Source of the DNA: a bacterium
Lineage (GTDB): Bacteria > Verrucomicrobiota > Verrucomicrobiae > Opitutales > Opitutaceae
Length of the DNA stretch: 6,417 bases
Direction: 5' to 3'
NCBI GenBank assembly: GCA_021780625.1
Contig: JAJXYI010000041.1
Coordinates: 1 to 6,417, forward strand
Of the stretch, positions 4,614-6,417 are shown in pieces. Position 1 is the stretch's first letter. Each line of letters begins with the position of its first letter. Under the pieces are notes generated by a model. That model ran no database searches and was not told the origin of the DNA. It was given only the letters and a program-made list of their open reading frames with translations. The position numbers were made by a program, and so were the translations under genes.

Positions 4614-6038
4614 TCACGCACCGAGCGCGTCGCGCATGGCGCGGATCTTCAGTTCGGTTTCGGCGTACTCGCGCTCGGGATCCGAGCCGGCGACGATCCC
4701 CGCGCCTGCGTAGAGTCGAGTGACTTTCCCGGCGATCAGCGCGGATCGGAGACCGACGAAAAATTCGCCATCCCCCCGGGCATCGATCCATCCGAGGGCA
4801 CCTGCGTAGAGTCCGCGGGGAAAGCCTTCCAGTCCCGCGATCAGCGGCACCGCGGCCTCGCGCGGCGAGCCGCCCACCGCCGGCGTGGGATGCAGTCGCG
4901 CCAGCGCGTCGAGCAGGCGCACGCCCGGAGGAAGCGCGGCCTCGATCGGGGTGTGGAGATGCTGGACGTTCGCCAGGCGCCGCAGCACCGGGCGCGCGGG
5001 AGCCTCGAGTTGGAGCCCCAACGGCGCCAGGCGCCTGAAAATAGAATCGGCGACCACGCGGTGCTCACGCAGCTCCTTGTCGTCGCGCAGCAGCGCATTC
5101 CCCAGCGCGGCGTCCTCGCTCGCGGTCGCTCCGCGGCGCGTCGAACCCGCAAGCGCCTCGGTCGTCAGACGTCCCGCGCGGACCCGCAGCAGGCGCTCGG
5201 GGCTGGCTCCGATGAAACTCGCACCCGCGCCGTTGCCGACCGAGAAGGCGTAACACTCGCGGAACCGTTCACGCAATCCGTTCAAGGCCCGGAGCGGATG
5301 AAACAAGCCTTCGCCGTGCAGATCCTGCGCCCGGGCGAGCACGATCTTCTCGACCACGCCGGAGCCGATGCGACCCAGGGCGCTGGCCACCGCCTCGCGA
5401 TACCGTCCCGCCCCGCCCACCTCCTCCACGCGACGCACCGGCGCCACCGCATCCGTGGGAAACTCGGCGTGCTCGTAGTCGAAAACCCTGAATTTCGCAT
5501 GCGCCCGCCAGACGCGCTCGACCAGCGGGCGGACGTCGTCGCCCGGTCCGACCAGCAGATTCGCCGTCGCCACGGTCGCTCCGTCGCGGCATCCCACCTG
5601 CCAGCGCGGCACGAAAACCTGGACCGCCGGAAACGGTTCATCGACGCCGGGCTGGTCCAGAAACGTGAAGGCCGTGAAAAACTGGGGCCCGCCAAATGCG
5701 CCGTCCACCGCGCCCACTGCCAGGGCATGCGCGAGGGTCTCGTCGATGAACGCCTGGCACGCGGCAAACCGGCCCGGTCCCGACGCGCGGAAGCTGAGCA
5801 CCGCCTCGGCGCCCGCGACGGCGAGCTGCTCGGACGGTTTCTCCACGTAGAAATGAAGCTCGCCCGGCTCGAAGATCGACTCCAGCACCGCCAGCGGGTC
5901 GAGGCTGTCGACCGCGACCGAGATGCTCACCAGCTGCGGCCGCTCCGCCCGCTCGGCAATGCCACGGCACTCGAGCAGGAAATTCGCGAGCGCCTCGTGC
6001 GAAGCGTTGGCGATCGGATCGACCGGCAGGATTCTCAT
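4614..6038 (-). CDS. menF: Isochorismate synthase (MenF)
   Basis: This 474-residue cytosolic enzyme converts chorismate to isochorismate with Mg2+, the committed step towards menaquinone. The C-terminal chorismate-binding domain (about 205-474) is well preserved: VEKIVLARAQDL (229-240) with Lys231 at the place of the catalytic base, FIGASPERLLRV (275-286), TEALAGSTRRG (293-303) with Glu294 at the general-acid/Mg position, NVQHLHTPIEAAL (357-369), LHPTPAVGGSPREAA (382-396), GFPRGLYAGALGWID (405-419) and YAGAGIVAGSDPEREYAETE (443-462) followed by LK. A Lys in the KIVLAR motif marks the isochorismate/salicylate group against anthranilate and aminodeoxychorismate synthases. menD in the same window favours the menaquinone role. 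Length is near Bacillus MenF (about 471). The start is set by the ATGA overlap with the metG stop. No Shine-Dalgarno is visible, so translation probably depends on coupling. Confidence 0.92.
   Translation of the reverse strand: MRILPVDPIANASHEALANFLLECRGIAERAERPQLVSISVAVDSLDPLAVLESIFEPGELHFYVEKPSEQLAVAGAEAVLSFRASGPGRFAACQAFIDETLAHALAVGAVDGAFGGPQFFTAFTFLDQPGVDEPFPAVQVFVPRWQVGCRDGATVATANLLVGPGDDVRPLVERVWRAHAKFRVFDYEHAEFPTDAVAPVRRVEEVGGAGRYREAVASALGRIGSGVVEKIVLARAQDLHGEGLFHPLRALNGLRERFRECYAFSVGNGAGASFIGASPERLLRVRAGRLTTEALAGSTRRGATASEDAALGNALLRDDKELREHRVVADSIFRRLAPLGLQLEAPARPVLRRLANVQHLHTPIEAALPPGVRLLDALARLHPTPAVGGSPREAAVPLIAGLEGFPRGLYAGALGWIDARGDGEFFVGLRSALIAGKVTRLYAGAGIVAGSDPEREYAETELKIRAMRDALGA
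6035..6038 (-). promoter_or_regulatory. ATGA stop-start overlap joining metG and menF
   Basis: On the minus strand the menF ATG (6038-6036) shares two bases with the metG TGA (6037-6035). With no ribosome binding site upstream of menF, this points to translation by termination-reinitiation on a shared metG-menF transcript. Confidence 0.75.
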
Positions 6039-6417
6039 GCGGGTTTGGCCGCCGCTGCGGCAGGCTGGTGCCGCGGAAAGAGGACCAACGAGGCCTGCAC
6101 CTTGCCGCCCGACGAGCGACCGTCCCAGGCCAGCTCGGCGCGCCAATCCTTGCCAGACACATATCCGATGGCCTCGTGAATACGTGTCGTCGTCGTGGGC
6201 ATCACCGCCTGAAGCAGCGAGGCCGAGAGCCGAAGCGCTTCGGCCATCGTCACGAGCGAGGTCTGCAGGCGGGCCTGGTCGGCGGCCTCGGTCGACTTGC
6301 CCAGCTTCCACGGCGCACGTTTCTCGATGTAGGCGTTGATCGCCTTGATGAACGTGAAGGTCCGCTCGAGCGCGTTGTGGAACTGGAAACCCTCGCACAG
6401 CGGGATGACCTCCGCGC
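6035..6417 (-). CDS. metG: Methionine--tRNA ligase, C-terminal fragment (5' end outside window)
   Basis: The minus-strand frame is open from the window edge (first whole codon at 6415) to TGA at 6037-6035, giving 126 residues. It matches the anticodon-binding helical domain of class I MetRS, which charges tRNA-Met with methionine in the cytosol. The visible part contains FQFHNALERTFTFIKAINAY, then IEKRAPWKLGK (the conserved 'APW.L.K' motif). It continues with TEAADQARLQTSLVTMAEALRLSASLLQAVMP in consecutive helices, and ends at LFPRHQPAAAAAKPA. The protein stops about ten residues after the LFPR that normally closes the core, so it lacks the C-terminal EMAP/OB-fold tRNA-binding extension found in E. 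coli MetRS. The catalytic HIGH and KMSKS motifs lie outside the window. The stop overlaps the menF start. Confidence 0.92.
   Translation of the reverse strand, partial: AEVIPLCEGFQFHNALERTFTFIKAINAYIEKRAPWKLGKSTEAADQARLQTSLVTMAEALRLSASLLQAVMPTTTTRIHEAIGYVSGKDWRAELAWDGRSSGGKVQASLVLFPRHQPAAAAAKPA

Noticed and set aside
4890..6179. A 429-codon plus-strand frame antisense to menF
   Set aside because: It is the complement of a clearly conserved menF; the long open frame reflects high GC content. The product is Arg-rich and of no recognisable family.

Overview
This is a GC-rich chromosomal window carrying housekeeping genes of a menaquinone-making bacterium. The compact gene set, the high GC content and long intergenic gaps filled with palindromic repeats fit a Gram-negative such as a Verrucomicrobiota/Opitutaceae member. 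That taxon is an impression from general knowledge, not shown by the sequence.

Layout, left to right: the last 58 codons of a Kup-type potassium transporter (1-177, +); a repeat-filled gap holding complete repeat copy A (204-523); menD (607-2352, +); a small STAS/SpoIIAA-like protein (2456-2845, +); a 799-bp gap between convergent genes holding partial repeat copies B (3062-3254) and C (3293-3518); a GNAT acetyltransferase (3645-4079, -); a gap holding complete repeat copy D (4203-4569); menF (4614-6038, -); and the 3' end of metG (6035-6417, -), which overlaps the menF start by 4 bases (ATGA).

MenF (chorismate to isochorismate) and MenD (isochorismate plus 2-oxoglutarate to SEPHCHC) catalyse consecutive early steps of the classical menaquinone pathway. 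Here they lie on opposite strands, pointing towards each other, about 2.3 kb apart. menF looks translationally coupled to metG; menD may share a transcript with the STAS-like gene.

The most unusual content is a modular, palindromic repeat family occupying every gap longer than about 400 bp. Complete copies have 12-bp terminal inverted repeats (TTMRCAGGGATG), then arms of iterated GCTGAAA/GCTAAAA units, then an inner GGAGTGCGG/CCGCACTCC arm, and at the centre a chain of short hairpins. Several hairpins have different stems around the same 6-nt loop (GCNNGA on one strand). Another hairpin class shows compensatory stem changes between copies. No transposase or other protein is encoded by the repeats in this window; how they spread and what, if anything, they do is open. 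No rRNA, tRNA, CRISPR array or insertion sequence with a transposase gene was seen.
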